DNA of 17,535 nucleotides from Rickettsiales bacterium. GTDB lineage: Bacteria; Pseudomonadota; Alphaproteobacteria; Rickettsiales; JALZUV01. The stretch is taken from assembly GCA_023301245.1 (NCBI GenBank), contig JALZUV010000311.1:1-17535 (forward strand), in the 5' to 3' direction. Positions 6,289 through 13,132 of this stretch are shown here, one piece after another. The position numbers and the translations under genes are program-made. Every line of letters starts with the position of its first letter. Position 1 is the first letter of the stretch. Below the pieces are notes generated by a model. That model was not told where the DNA came from, ran no database searches, and was given only the letters and a program-made list of their open reading frames with translations.

Positions 6289-7905
6289 ATGATGTCAGAC
6301 GTTGAAATGGAAGTGATGGAATGTGATGTGGCCGTGGTTGGCGGAGGAGTGGCAGGGCTATCTGCGGCGATTCGTTTAGCGCAGTTGGCGACGGATAAAG
6401 GCGAAACGCCAAACATTATGTTGCTAGAAAAAGGTTCGGAAATTGGCGCGCACACGCTTTCTGGCGCGGTGATTGAAACGCGCGCGTTGGATGAGCTGCT
6501 GCCAAATTGGAAAGAGCTGGGAGCCCCGCTTGATACGCCTGCAACCGATGATAGCTTTTGGTTCCTGACTGAAACAGGTAAGTTCGGCCTGCCGACTCCA
6601 CCGCAAATGCACAATAAAGGTAACTATATTGTAAGCCTTGGTAATGTGGCGCGTTGGTTGGGGCAGCAAGCCGAAGCTTTAGGTGTGCAAATTTTCCCTG
6701 GTTTTGCGGCAGGCGAGGCGATTATCGAAGAAGGTGTGGTTAAAGGTGTACGCACAGGTGCATTCGGTATTAGCAAAGAGGGTGCCAATAAAGATAGCTA
6801 CCAAGCGCCGATGGAAATTCGCGCCAAAACGACTATCTTCGCTGAAGGGTGCCGTGGCCATTTGTCGGAACAATTGATGGAAATATTCAATTTGCGCGAG
6901 GGCGTTGAGCCGCAAACTTACGGCCTTGGCATTAAAGAGCTATGGGAGGTAGAGCCTAGCAAAAGCAAGGCGGGTACGATTATTCATACGGTTGGCTGGC
7001 CAATGGATAGCCAAACCTACGGCGGTTCATTCATTTATCACCTGAAGGATAATCTGGTGGCGATTGGCTATGTGGTGGGGCTGGATTATCAAAATCCGTA
7101 CCTCAATCCTTACCAAGAGTTTCAGCGTTTTAAAACTCATCCGAATGTGAAGCCGCTGCTCGAAGGTGGTCGCCGTATTTCTTACGGCGCACGTGTGTTG
7201 AATGAAGGCGGCTGGCAATCGGTGCCTAAGCTTACCATGGCGGGTGCGGTATTGGTGGGTTGCGCGGCAGGGTTTTTGAATGTGCCGAAAATTAAAGGCT
7301 CTCATACGGCGATGAAATCGGCCATGTTAGCCGCCGAAGCAGTGGCGGCGGGCGATATTGAGGCTTATCCGAAAGCGCTTAAGGAAAGTTGGGTGTATAA
7401 GGAGTTGCATAAAGTGCGTAACATTCGCCCATCGTTCCATAAAGGTCTGTGGGCTGGAATGGCCTATAGCGCGTTGGATACTTATATTTTGCGCGGCAAA
7501 GCGCCTTGGACCTTTGGCCACGGCAAGAAAGACCATGAATGGACGAAGCCAGCGGCGGATTGCAAGCCGATTGAATACCCTAAGCCCGATGGCAAGATTA
7601 GCTTCGACCTATTGAGTTCCGTATTCCTATCAGCCACCAACCATGAAGAAGATCAGCCGATTCATTTGAAGGTGAAAGACGATAGCAAGCCGCTAGGGCT
7701 GTCATTAGCTAAATACGCAGGGCCTGCCGCACGCTATTGCCCCGCAGGTGTTTATGAGTTTGTTGAAGAGGGTGGCGATACACGTTTTCAAATTAACGCG
7801 CAAAATTGCGTTCATTGCAAAACTTGCGATATTAAAGAACCTGATAATAATATTAAATGGACCGTCCCCGAAGGCGGCGGCGGGCCTAATTACCCCAATA
7901 TGTAA
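6289..7905 (+). CDS. Electron transfer flavoprotein-ubiquinone oxidoreductase (ETF-QO)
   Basis: This 538-residue inner-membrane-associated enzyme passes electrons from the ETF flavoprotein to ubiquinone and so links fatty-acid and amino-acid oxidation to respiration. The N-terminal FAD-binding motif is VAVVGGGVAGLSAAIRLA (14-31), followed by LLEKGSEIGAHTLSGAVIE, and GYVVGLDYQNPYLNPYQEFQ and LVGCAAGFLNVPKIKGSHTA are typical ETF-QO blocks. The C-terminal 4Fe-4S site has all four ligands: C484 (ARYCPAGVYEF), C507, C510 and C513 (NCVHCKTCDIKEP). Length matches the family. The start is one of two consecutive ATGs (6289 or 6292); the second is better spaced from AAAGGAG. The gene stands alone and ends in a strong terminator. 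Its ETF partner genes are not in the window. Confidence 0.97.
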   Translation: MMSDVEMEVMECDVAVVGGGVAGLSAAIRLAQLATDKGETPNIMLLEKGSEIGAHTLSGAVIETRALDELLPNWKELGAPLDTPATDDSFWFLTETGKFGLPTPPQMHNKGNYIVSLGNVARWLGQQAEALGVQIFPGFAAGEAIIEEGVVKGVRTGAFGISKEGANKDSYQAPMEIRAKTTIFAEGCRGHLSEQLMEIFNLREGVEPQTYGLGIKELWEVEPSKSKAGTIIHTVGWPMDSQTYGGSFIYHLKDNLVAIGYVVGLDYQNPYLNPYQEFQRFKTHPNVKPLLEGGRRISYGARVLNEGGWQSVPKLTMAGAVLVGCAAGFLNVPKIKGSHTAMKSAMLAAEAVAAGDIEAYPKALKESWVYKELHKVRNIRPSFHKGLWAGMAYSALDTYILRGKAPWTFGHGKKDHEWTKPAADCKPIEYPKPDGKISFDLLSSVFLSATNHEEDQPIHLKVKDDSKPLGLSLAKYAGPAARYCPAGVYEFVEEGGDTRFQINAQNCVHCKTCDIKEPDNNIKWTVPEGGGGPNYPNM

Positions 7906-7909
7906 CCAT

Positions 7910-7940
7910 AAAAAAGGCTGCCAAATGGCAGCCTTTTTTT
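7910..7940. terminator. Bidirectional intrinsic terminator (copy 1 of 2)
   Basis: A run of six A, then GGCTGCC (7916-7922), loop AAAT, GGCAGCC (7927-7933) and seven T. The arms are perfect, and the A and T runs make it work in both directions. It ends ETF-QO on the plus strand and the small ORF at 7939-8136 on the minus strand, whose TAA falls inside the T run. The same 30-nt sequence recurs at 8300-8329. Confidence 0.93.
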
Positions 7941-8136
7941 ACAAGTAGCATTCTCCAGCCCATTCTCCGTTTGCTTGAAGCACCCATCTACATCCGGGTT
8001 TTAGCTTAGTTCTTGGCATCGGTCTTTGTTTTGGTGCACCTGGGCGAAGAGCTTGTTGCCATCCACGAATTTTGTCGTAAATCCACATGTGGTTTTTTTT
8101 CAAAAGCGAATGGCTGGGCTTTTTTGGTATACTCAT
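7939..8136 (-). CDS. Small basic hypothetical protein (65 residues)
   Basis: I do not recognise this protein. From the ATG at 8136 it has 65 residues, with about 14 Lys/Arg and only three acidic residues, so it is strongly basic. The first half is MSIPKKPSHSLLKKNHMWIY, the middle is Pro/Lys/Arg-rich, and the end is CRWVLQANGEWAGECYL, with two cysteines and three tryptophans overall. There is no signal peptide or membrane span. The open frame continues to a TTG at 8211, but that part is AT-rich, low in complexity and non-coding in appearance. No Shine-Dalgarno sequence precedes the ATG. Support for a real gene is indirect: a promoter-like sequence about 110 nt upstream and a stop codon placed exactly at an intrinsic terminator. 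A nucleic-acid-binding role is possible from charge alone. Confidence 0.55.
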   Translation of the reverse strand: MSIPKKPSHSLLKKNHMWIYDKIRGWQQALRPGAPKQRPMPRTKLKPGCRWVLQANGEWAGECYL

Positions 8137-8165
8137 TTTTAAAGATTTTAGTGATTTAAGTATAA

Positions 8166-8210
8166 GTGTTTTGATAAACACATGATGAAAGTGTGTATAA
8201 AATTTACACA
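8166..8210. repeat. Two short inverted repeats in the leader of the small basic ORF
   Basis: GTGTTT (8166-8171) pairs with AAACAC (8176-8181) around TGAT. A second element, TGTGTA and TACACA around an AT-rich centre, follows at about 8192-8210. Both lie between the putative promoter and the ATG of the 65-residue ORF. They could be operator half-sites or RNA hairpins. AT-richness makes chance pairing easy. Confidence 0.3.
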
Positions 8211-8245
8211 AAAATCTTGATTAAAAAAAGATAATTAACCCGCGC

Positions 8246-8274
8246 ATTCTATAGGAAAACTAGAGGTGGGGCAA
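8246..8274 (-). promoter_or_regulatory. Promoter upstream of the 65-residue ORF
   Basis: On the minus strand, TTGCCC (8274-8269), a 17-nt spacer and TAGAAT (8251-8246, within TATAGAAT) followed by GCGCGGG. Transcription would start near 8239, about 100 nt before the ATG of the small ORF. It lies just downstream of terminator copy 2, so the small ORF needs its own promoter. Confidence 0.5.
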
Positions 8275-8299
8275 TGCTGTCATCAAATCTTCATAAAAC

Positions 8300-8329
8300 A
8301 AAAAAGGCTGCCAAATGGCAGCCTTTTTT
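8300..8329. terminator. Intrinsic terminator (copy 2 of 2)
   Basis: Six A, GGCTGCC (8306-8312), loop AAAT, GGCAGCC (8317-8323), six T. It is identical over 30 nt to the terminator at 7910-7939 and in the same orientation by its loop. On the minus strand it lies 21 nt after the stop codon of the 66-residue ORF and probably ends that transcript. Confidence 0.88.
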
Positions 8330-8350
8330 AAATCATCATTCTAAAGCGAA

Positions 8351-8551
8351 TTAGCCACCGACAGATAAGCTACCGTAAGGCATAGGCTCACCAGAGTTTT
8401 TCTCGGTAACTAAATCACCAGAATCTTCGTAAACACCAGCGATGAAGCGGCGGTTTCCGTTAATGTACAAAATAGGTTTTACTTTTTTGCCATCGTACAC
8501 GCGTAATTCAGTTACAAGTCCGCGGTTTTCGGGGTTATTTTTAGTTCCCAT
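8351..8551 (-). CDS. Small hypothetical protein (66 residues)
   Basis: A 66-residue soluble protein beginning MGTKNNPENRGLVTELRVYD, then GKKVKPILYINGNRRFIAGVY, EDSGDLVTEKNSGEPMPYG and a glycine-rich end. The pattern looks like a small beta-rich domain with a repeated strand-turn-strand character. The order GKK.KP..Y....FIAGVYED.G.LV......PMPYGSL looks like a conserved short family, but I cannot name it. It has no signal peptide, cysteine or membrane span. The ATG at 8551 has only a weak upstream GCGAG. Support comes from a promoter-like pair upstream, a terminator 21 nt after the stop and codon use like that of its neighbours. It diverges from the TPR lipoprotein gene. Confidence 0.7.
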   Translation of the reverse strand: MGTKNNPENRGLVTELRVYDGKKVKPILYINGNRRFIAGVYEDSGDLVTEKNSGEPMPYGSLSVGG

Positions 8552-8595
8552 GGTAATAATCTCGCAAAGTAGAGTTAAATTTAAAATTCGGCGGT

Positions 8596-8623
8596 ATCTT
8601 AATTAAATCTTAGTGTTGTGCAA
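8596..8623 (-). promoter_or_regulatory. Promoter for the 66-residue ORF
   Basis: On the minus strand, TTGCAC (8623-8618) and TAAGAT (8601-8596) are 16 nt apart, with a leader of about 35-40 nt to the ATG at 8551. It overlaps the plus-strand promoter at 8603-8631. Confidence 0.4.
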
Positions 8624-8631
8624 GCTATAAT
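8603..8631 (+). promoter_or_regulatory. Promoter for the TPR lipoprotein operon
   Basis: A consensus -10 TATAAT (8626-8631) with a weak -35 TTAAAT (8603-8608) 17 nt upstream. The start would lie about 20 nt before the ATG at 8657. It overlaps the divergent minus-strand promoter. Confidence 0.55.
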
Positions 8632-8642
8632 TAGCTATAGTT
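8623..8642. repeat. Tandem 10-bp repeat at the TPR gene promoter
   Basis: AGCTATAATT (8623-8632) is followed at once by AGCTATAGTT (8633-8642), 9 of 10 identical. The period is one helical turn. The first copy contains the -10 element, and the second covers the expected transcription start. Confidence 0.5.
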
Positions 8643-8656
8643 AAGCAGTAGGGGAA

Positions 8657-10462
8657 ATGAACAACGTGCCAAATATAAAAAAACGCCTTTTAACTGTCAG
8701 CGCCATCGCCATGCTATACGCTTGTGGTGGCGATAGTTTCTTCCAATCCCAAGGGGGTACATCAAGCGAAAATGATACGTTTTCGTTAAGCGCATTTGGG
8801 CCAAAATATAAAACCGTATCGGGGCATTATTTGTCGGCGAGTATGGCTAAGCAAAATGGCGATGCCCGCGAAGCGCTGAATTATTTAAACGAAGCGATTG
8901 GCTTGGGCGTTGCGGATGAGGACCTCTATATTGATGCTTATAGCCTCGCACTAGGCGCAGGCGATGTTGAACTCGCCGCGCATTTTGCCACAAAAATTGA
9001 AAATCGCAGCGATAATGTAATTTTATCACCTTCGCTCGTGCAGGCGGTGGTCGCCCTTAAAGCGAGCGACTATGCAAAAGCTGAGTTGCTGCTGAATAAA
9101 GCGCCTGAAAAAGGCTTCGGCAATATTGTGGTGTCGCTCTTGAAAGCATGGGTGGCGCATGCACAAGATAAACCTGTTGGCATCGAAGCTATTACTGCGT
9201 TGCAACAGCAGGGCAATGAATTTGAATTGCTAATGCAATATCAGCTGGCCATTTTGTTGGAGGCTATGGGCGAGAATGCCGATAATTATTACGATGAAAT
9301 GATTGATGCACCTTACCTCCCGCATCACATGGCGATACGTTTATCATCGCATTTGAAAAAAAAGGGCGAGGATAAGAAACTCGCGAACTTACAAAAGCGA
9401 TATGAAGGTAATGTAGGCTTACGCCTGCTATCGAATAATGAGTCAATGAAAGCACTGACCCCGCAAGAAGGCGCTTCTGAAGTATTTTTCGGCATTGCTA
9501 GCTTGTTAGTTTCTATCGATGCGCTGCAAGTGGCTTCCGTTCCACTGCAAATGGCGAGTTATTTGAATAATGATTTTGCCTCAGTGCTTTATATTCAAGC
9601 GCAAATTGCCGAGAAACAAGGGGCTGCTGATAAGGCGACTCTGCTCTATAAAAAGCTAGAGAGCGATGATGCTTACGGTCTTATGGCCTCGTTACAATTA
9701 GCCTATTTGCACCAAGCAGCCAATAAGCCTGATGCAGCATTAGAAAAACTAAATAAGCTTTTGATTGCTTACCCTAGCCACCTAAATATTTGGTTGGCAA
9801 AAGGCGACGTTTATCGCAGCGAAGAGAAGTTCGATAAGGCCATTGATGCTTACACGCAAGCCATTGGCACGATTGAAAATAAAATGGGTGAGCATTGGCC
9901 CGTCTTTTATTCACGCGCTATCTCGCACGAACGTGCAGGCGACTGGCAAAAGGCCGAAGCTGACTTTTTGGAAGCGCTGCGCTTGCAACCTGACCAGCCT
10001 GATGTGTTGAATTATTTGGGCTATACATGGCTCACTCAAAATCGGCAGCTTGCCCAAGCGAAAGCAATGATTGAAAAAGCCATGCGTGCTCGCCCGCGCG
10101 ACGCGCATATTATCGACAGTATGGGCTGGGCGCTTTACCGTCTTGGTGAATATGAGAAGTCCTTGGCCTATCTAGAGCGTGCAGTGAATTTAAGCCCGCG
10201 TGATGCCACCGTGAACGAACACCTGGGCGATGTATATTGGCGTATGGGCCACGAAGTGCAAGCGCGCTTTCAGTGGGAGCGAGCACTAGCGTTTGAACCA
10301 ATTGAGAAGGGGCAAGCTGAAGGGCTAAAAGATAAGATTTCTAGCGGTCTACCTGCGGCAGATGTTCCTAAGTCGGATGCAATGCAGGCTGAAGTTGAAA
10401 CTCATAGCGATGATGAGCAACGTGCAGAAATTCACGGCGATGAAGAAAAAGTCGCTCAGTAA
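8657..10462 (+). CDS. TPR-repeat lipoprotein
   Basis: A 601-residue, probably outer-membrane-attached protein built almost wholly of tetratricopeptide repeats. The N-terminus MNNVPNIKKRLLTVSAIAML is a signal peptide ending in a lipobox, LYAC, with lipidation at C23; the next residue is glycine, which does not suggest inner-membrane retention. Repeats are clearest at about 320-560, for example AWKG-like units NIWLAKGDVYRSEEKFDKAI, RAGDWQKAEADFLEALRLQP, MGWALYRLGEYEKSLAYLER and HLGDVYWRMGHEVQARFQWE. The tail (about 570-601) is acidic and disordered. The C-terminal half matches TPR proteins found beside ispE in other alphaproteobacteria. Its molecular role is unknown; TPRs imply protein binding, perhaps in envelope assembly. 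ispE follows after 57 nt with no terminator. Confidence 0.88.
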   Translation: MNNVPNIKKRLLTVSAIAMLYACGGDSFFQSQGGTSSENDTFSLSAFGPKYKTVSGHYLSASMAKQNGDAREALNYLNEAIGLGVADEDLYIDAYSLALGAGDVELAAHFATKIENRSDNVILSPSLVQAVVALKASDYAKAELLLNKAPEKGFGNIVVSLLKAWVAHAQDKPVGIEAITALQQQGNEFELLMQYQLAILLEAMGENADNYYDEMIDAPYLPHHMAIRLSSHLKKKGEDKKLANLQKRYEGNVGLRLLSNNESMKALTPQEGASEVFFGIASLLVSIDALQVASVPLQMASYLNNDFASVLYIQAQIAEKQGAADKATLLYKKLESDDAYGLMASLQLAYLHQAANKPDAALEKLNKLLIAYPSHLNIWLAKGDVYRSEEKFDKAIDAYTQAIGTIENKMGEHWPVFYSRAISHERAGDWQKAEADFLEALRLQPDQPDVLNYLGYTWLTQNRQLAQAKAMIEKAMRARPRDAHIIDSMGWALYRLGEYEKSLAYLERAVNLSPRDATVNEHLGDVYWRMGHEVQARFQWERALAFEPIEKGQAEGLKDKISSGLPAADVPKSDAMQAEVETHSDDEQRAEIHGDEEKVAQ

Positions 10463-10519
10463 GCCTAATCCTTATATTTCTTCTATCTATTCTTAAATAA
10501 GGCGCTAAATTCAGCGACT

Positions 10520-11389
10520 ATGGCCGACGTTTTCGCCCCAGCAAAAGTGAATCTCTTCCTGCATGTAACTGGCAGGCATGAAGGGTATCACACATTACAA
10601 ACCGTATGCTTTTTCCCCTCGGTGGGCGACAGGCTAACAGTGAGTAAACGATTGCCGTTTAGCAAAGAGGATGAGCTACATATAAGTGGCCCGTTCGCGC
10701 GCGATTTACCGCAAGAGCCAAAAAAGAATTTAATTATTAAAACGCTAATGAAATTGCGTGAAAACCATAATATTCCCCTTTATTCCATACATTTACAAAA
10801 GCGGCTTCCTGTTGGTTCTGGCTTGGGTGGTGGCTCGTCCGATGTGGCGGCAGTGCTACGCGTGGTGGCCAAAGATACGAAGCTAGATTTCACCCAAGAG
10901 CCGCTATCGAGCGAGCTTGCGATGCTGGGGGCTGATATTCTGGCCTGTTACCACAAACAGCCCTTGTTGGCCGAAGGTATTGGCGATGAAATTCAATTAT
11001 GGGATAAGCTGCCTGATTACGGCATATTGTTGGTGAACCCGCTTGTACAGCTTTCAACGAAGCGAGTGTTTGAACGTAGTAGTCAGTTTTCGACTCCTGC
11101 TATGTTAAGTTCGCCAAAATCACTGGCGGGATGGCAGTCGCTGATTAAGACGACGAAAAATGATTTGCAGCCGATTGCTGAAGCAATGGTGCCTGAAGTT
11201 CTGCAAATTCTAGATTTATTAAAAGACACAAACGAAGTGATTACCGCACGTATGAGCGGCAGTGGTGCAACTTGTTTTGCACTTTATCCGTCGTTGGTGG
11301 AGGCACAAATAGCAGAAGTTAAAATGCGAGAAGATCACCCTGAATGGTGGATTCAAGCAGCAAAGGTGGGGCATGGGCCAGAGACGTAA
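10520..11389 (+). CDS. ispE: 4-diphosphocytidyl-2-C-methyl-D-erythritol kinase
   Basis: IspE phosphorylates the 2-hydroxyl of CDP-methylerythritol with ATP in the MEP pathway to isoprenoids. This is a 289-residue GHMP kinase: the N-terminal FAPAKVNLFLHV has the catalytic lysine K9, the ATP loop is PVGSGLGGGSSDVAAVLR (97-114), the acidic residue is in LGADILACYH (D139), and the C-terminal motif is ARMSGSGATCFAL (243-255). The segment normally GADVP reads GADIL here. The ATG at 10520 has no clear Shine-Dalgarno sequence, but it begins the conserved N-terminus, so the start is secure. The last 17 nt overlap the next gene. Confidence 0.95.
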   Translation: MADVFAPAKVNLFLHVTGRHEGYHTLQTVCFFPSVGDRLTVSKRLPFSKEDELHISGPFARDLPQEPKKNLIIKTLMKLRENHNIPLYSIHLQKRLPVGSGLGGGSSDVAAVLRVVAKDTKLDFTQEPLSSELAMLGADILACYHKQPLLAEGIGDEIQLWDKLPDYGILLVNPLVQLSTKRVFERSSQFSTPAMLSSPKSLAGWQSLIKTTKNDLQPIAEAMVPEVLQILDLLKDTNEVITARMSGSGATCFALYPSLVEAQIAEVKMREDHPEWWIQAAKVGHGPET

Positions 11390-11801
11390 AAAACGCTATA
11401 AAAGCAAACCAAATCAATGGCCAAAAATATTCATGACAGGCCGCGCGGCCTTGAAGTTTTGGGATGAGTTTAGCTTAAATAAGCACGAAAAAGGCGATCT
11501 GCAATTTTTCATGTTCAATTGTACTATTGGCCGTTGTGAAGCTGAACCCGGCTACGATAATATTGGCGGTAGCGGCTATATTAAAGCGCGTGTGTATGAC
11601 GGTAAAGAATGGCAAGTGCTGATTATGGATGACCTGTTCCCTGAACGCATTCACCATTTTAGCAAAAAAGAAATGCCTATAGATACGTTTATTCTATGCC
11701 GCGAAAAAGTTGCAGAGCTAGCGGGCACCGAACTCCAAAGAACCTATCGTCTGCATTATGAACCCGTTCCTTATACCGATAAGGATGATGAGGAAGAGTA
11801 G
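11373..11801 (+). CDS. Hypothetical protein coupled to ispE (142 residues)
   Basis: I do not recognise this protein. It starts with a very basic tail (MGQRRKKRYKSKPNQWPK), then a mixed alpha/beta core with FMTGRAALKFWDEFSL, FMFNCTIGRCEAEPGYDNIG and GYIKARVYDGKEWQVLIMDD, and ends in an acidic TDKDDEEE tail. It has three cysteines (two in CTIGRC) and no signal peptide or membrane span. The ATG at 11373 lies 17 nt inside ispE with AGGTGG about 6 nt upstream, so translation should be coupled. Codon use resembles that of its neighbours, and the sequence is varied, so it is probably a real cytoplasmic protein. The basic head and acidic tail could suit binding to nucleic acid or ribosomes, but that is only a guess. 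Confidence 0.82.
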   Translation: MGQRRKKRYKSKPNQWPKIFMTGRAALKFWDEFSLNKHEKGDLQFFMFNCTIGRCEAEPGYDNIGGSGYIKARVYDGKEWQVLIMDDLFPERIHHFSKKEMPIDTFILCREKVAELAGTELQRTYRLHYEPVPYTDKDDEEE

Positions 11802-11844
11802 GCTCTAAATTCTATCTGTGAGTGGCGAAGTAATTACGCAGTAG

Positions 11845-11861
11845 CTGCTCAGTTAGAGCAG
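11845..11861. terminator. Weak hairpin between convergent operons
   Basis: CTGCTC (11845-11850) pairs with GAGCAG (11856-11861) around AGTTA. A longer alternative pairs GCTCTAA (11802-11808) with TTAGAGC (11853-11859). It lies in the 67-nt gap where the plus-strand ispE operon meets the minus-strand tol operon. There is no T tract on either side, so it may not terminate efficiently. Confidence 0.3.
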
Positions 11862-11868
11862 GAGGCTT

Positions 11869-12696
11869 CTAATAAAGCGCGTCTCTTGGGTCGAAGGTTA
11901 GTTGTAGGAATTTCCATGTTTCGTATTTTTTCTGCGGCAGGCCTTTGATGGGGCTGCAACGGTAGGCAGCGCGAATAGCACTATCGACAGCGGCGCGGAA
12001 GAAGCCATCGCGGTTATAGCGGCCTTTATCGGCGGCGAGTTCGGCGCTGATAACACTGCCATCAGCCCGCAAGCGAACATCTAAGGTGACCCGTAATTCG
12101 TGTGCATCGCGCGCGCCAGAAGGTAAGCTCCAGCATTTTATAAATTGCGAGCGGATGGCATCAATCTCGCTCATGCCCATCGGCAAACTAGGGTTGTAAG
12201 TATCGGCTACGGCTCTTTTTACTTCCTTGTTGGCTTTGGTTGGCTTTTCGCCTTCCTCTTTTTTGGCCGCATCTGCCACACTTTTTAAGATAGAGTCTAA
12301 ATCAGATTTTTTATCTTTTTTCTTCTCTTTCGGTTTCTCTTTTTCCTTTGGTTTTGCTTTTTCCTTAGGCTTAGTTTTTTCTTTTGGCTTTGGCGGAGCT
12401 ATTGCTTTTTTCTTTTCAGGTTTCTTCCTCTGATTTGAAGAGCTCGCCGATTTAGCTTTTTTTGCTTTCGCCTTTTCGACCTTCTTTTTGGCCTCTTTTT
12501 TCTGCGCTTGTTTCGTTTTAATATTAGTGAGTTCAGTAATGGGCAGCACCTCAACCGACATGGCCACAGGCAGCGACTCGCGGTGCGTTTCCCACACTTT
12601 CGGCAGGCCAACAATCGCCAGCAATAGAATGATACCATGAACCACCGCTGACCATATGAGCGCCGATCCGTGGTAGCTGGTTTGCTTAGCTGCCAT
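11869..12696 (-). CDS. tolA: Cell envelope integrity protein TolA
   Basis: TolA spans the periplasm and transmits energy from TolQR to the outer membrane during division. This 275-residue protein has the three usual parts. There is an inner-membrane anchor (about 11-30, SALIWSAVVHGIILLLAIVG). The long Lys/Ala/Pro/Glu-rich rod (60-165) includes four KPKEK-type hexads. The C-terminal domain of alphaproteobacterial type (175-275) has CWSLPSGARDAHELRVTLDV, RADGSV and KYETWKFLQLTFDPRDAL, with paired cysteines C188 and C247 that may form a disulfide. The ATG overlaps the tolR stop by one base (TAATG). It is the last gene of the operon; tolB and pal, which usually follow, are not here. Confidence 0.94.
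   Translation of the reverse strand: MAAKQTSYHGSALIWSAVVHGIILLLAIVGLPKVWETHRESLPVAMSVEVLPITELTNIKTKQAQKKEAKKKVEKAKAKKAKSASSSNQRKKPEKKKAIAPPKPKEKTKPKEKAKPKEKEKPKEKKKDKKSDLDSILKSVADAAKKEEGEKPTKANKEVKRAVADTYNPSLPMGMSEIDAIRSQFIKCWSLPSGARDAHELRVTLDVRLRADGSVISAELAADKGRYNRDGFFRAAVDSAIRAAYRCSPIKGLPQKKYETWKFLQLTFDPRDALY
12319..12390 (-). repeat. Four tandem 18-bp repeats in the TolA rod
   Basis: These encode KPKEKT, KPKEKA, KPKEKE and KPKEKK (residues 103-126). The DNA copies differ at a few third positions and in the last codon. Copy number could vary by slippage or recombination without breaking the frame. Confidence 0.85.
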
Positions 12697-13130
12697 TATT
12701 TTTTATTGTCGGTCATCAGCGCGACTTTGGTAAAGCCCGCTCCGCCTAAATTGCCGACTACACGCATAACATCGCCATAGCCTAAGCGCCTATCGGCTTG
12801 CACGAAGATGCGAGTATCGCGTTTTTCGCTGGTAATAGCATCAAGCTTGGCGACGAGTTCTTTTTCGGTCACTTTGCTTTCTTGCAAGTAAAGCTGGCCA
12901 TCTTTGTCGATGCTCAATACGAGTGGTTCGTCTTGGCCGGAGATGGCGCTAGCATCTGCATCGGGCAGGTCAACAGTCACGCCCGTTGAAAGCATCGGCG
13001 CGGTGACCATGAAGATAACCAGTAGCACCAGCATAACATCGACAAACGGTGTGACGTTAATTTCGGTAAAGCGGTTGTTGCGATGCCGACGATTGTTGCG
13101 ACCACCACCACTATTCATGGAAGCACCCAT
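12696..13130 (-). CDS. tolR: Tol-Pal system protein TolR
   Basis: TolR is a 144-residue inner-membrane protein that, with TolQ, forms the proton channel driving TolA. A basic N-terminus rich in Asn and Arg leads to the ExbD/TolR signature TEINVTPFVDVMLVLLVIFM, with the proton-carrying aspartate D31 in the single membrane span (29-46). The periplasmic part includes VDLPDADA, LVLSIDKDGQLYL, RIFVQADRRLGYGDVMRVV and the terminal GFTKVALMTD. Two bases separate it from the tolQ stop, and GGAGAG lies 6 nt before the ATG. Confidence 0.96.
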   Translation of the reverse strand: MGASMNSGGGRNNRRHRNNRFTEINVTPFVDVMLVLLVIFMVTAPMLSTGVTVDLPDADASAISGQDEPLVLSIDKDGQLYLQESKVTEKELVAKLDAITSEKRDTRIFVQADRRLGYGDVMRVVGNLGGAGFTKVALMTDNKK

Positions 13131-13132
13131 GC

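Noticed and set aside
7748..7948. Plus-strand 66-residue ORF across the end of ETF-QO
   Set aside because: It is in another frame of ETF-QO and runs through the terminator hairpin.
8137..8211. N-terminal extension of the 65-residue ORF to TTG 8211
   Set aside because: This part is AT-rich, of low complexity, and lies in the probable untranslated leader.
7941..8350. Composite mobile element bounded by the two terminators
   Set aside because: There is no transposase, target-site duplication or terminal inverted repeat beyond the terminators themselves.
12227..12433. Plus-strand ORF rich in Phe/Ser/Gly opposite tolA
   Set aside because: It is the mirror of the Lys/Pro/Glu repeat rod of TolA; its composition is an artefact of that low-complexity DNA.
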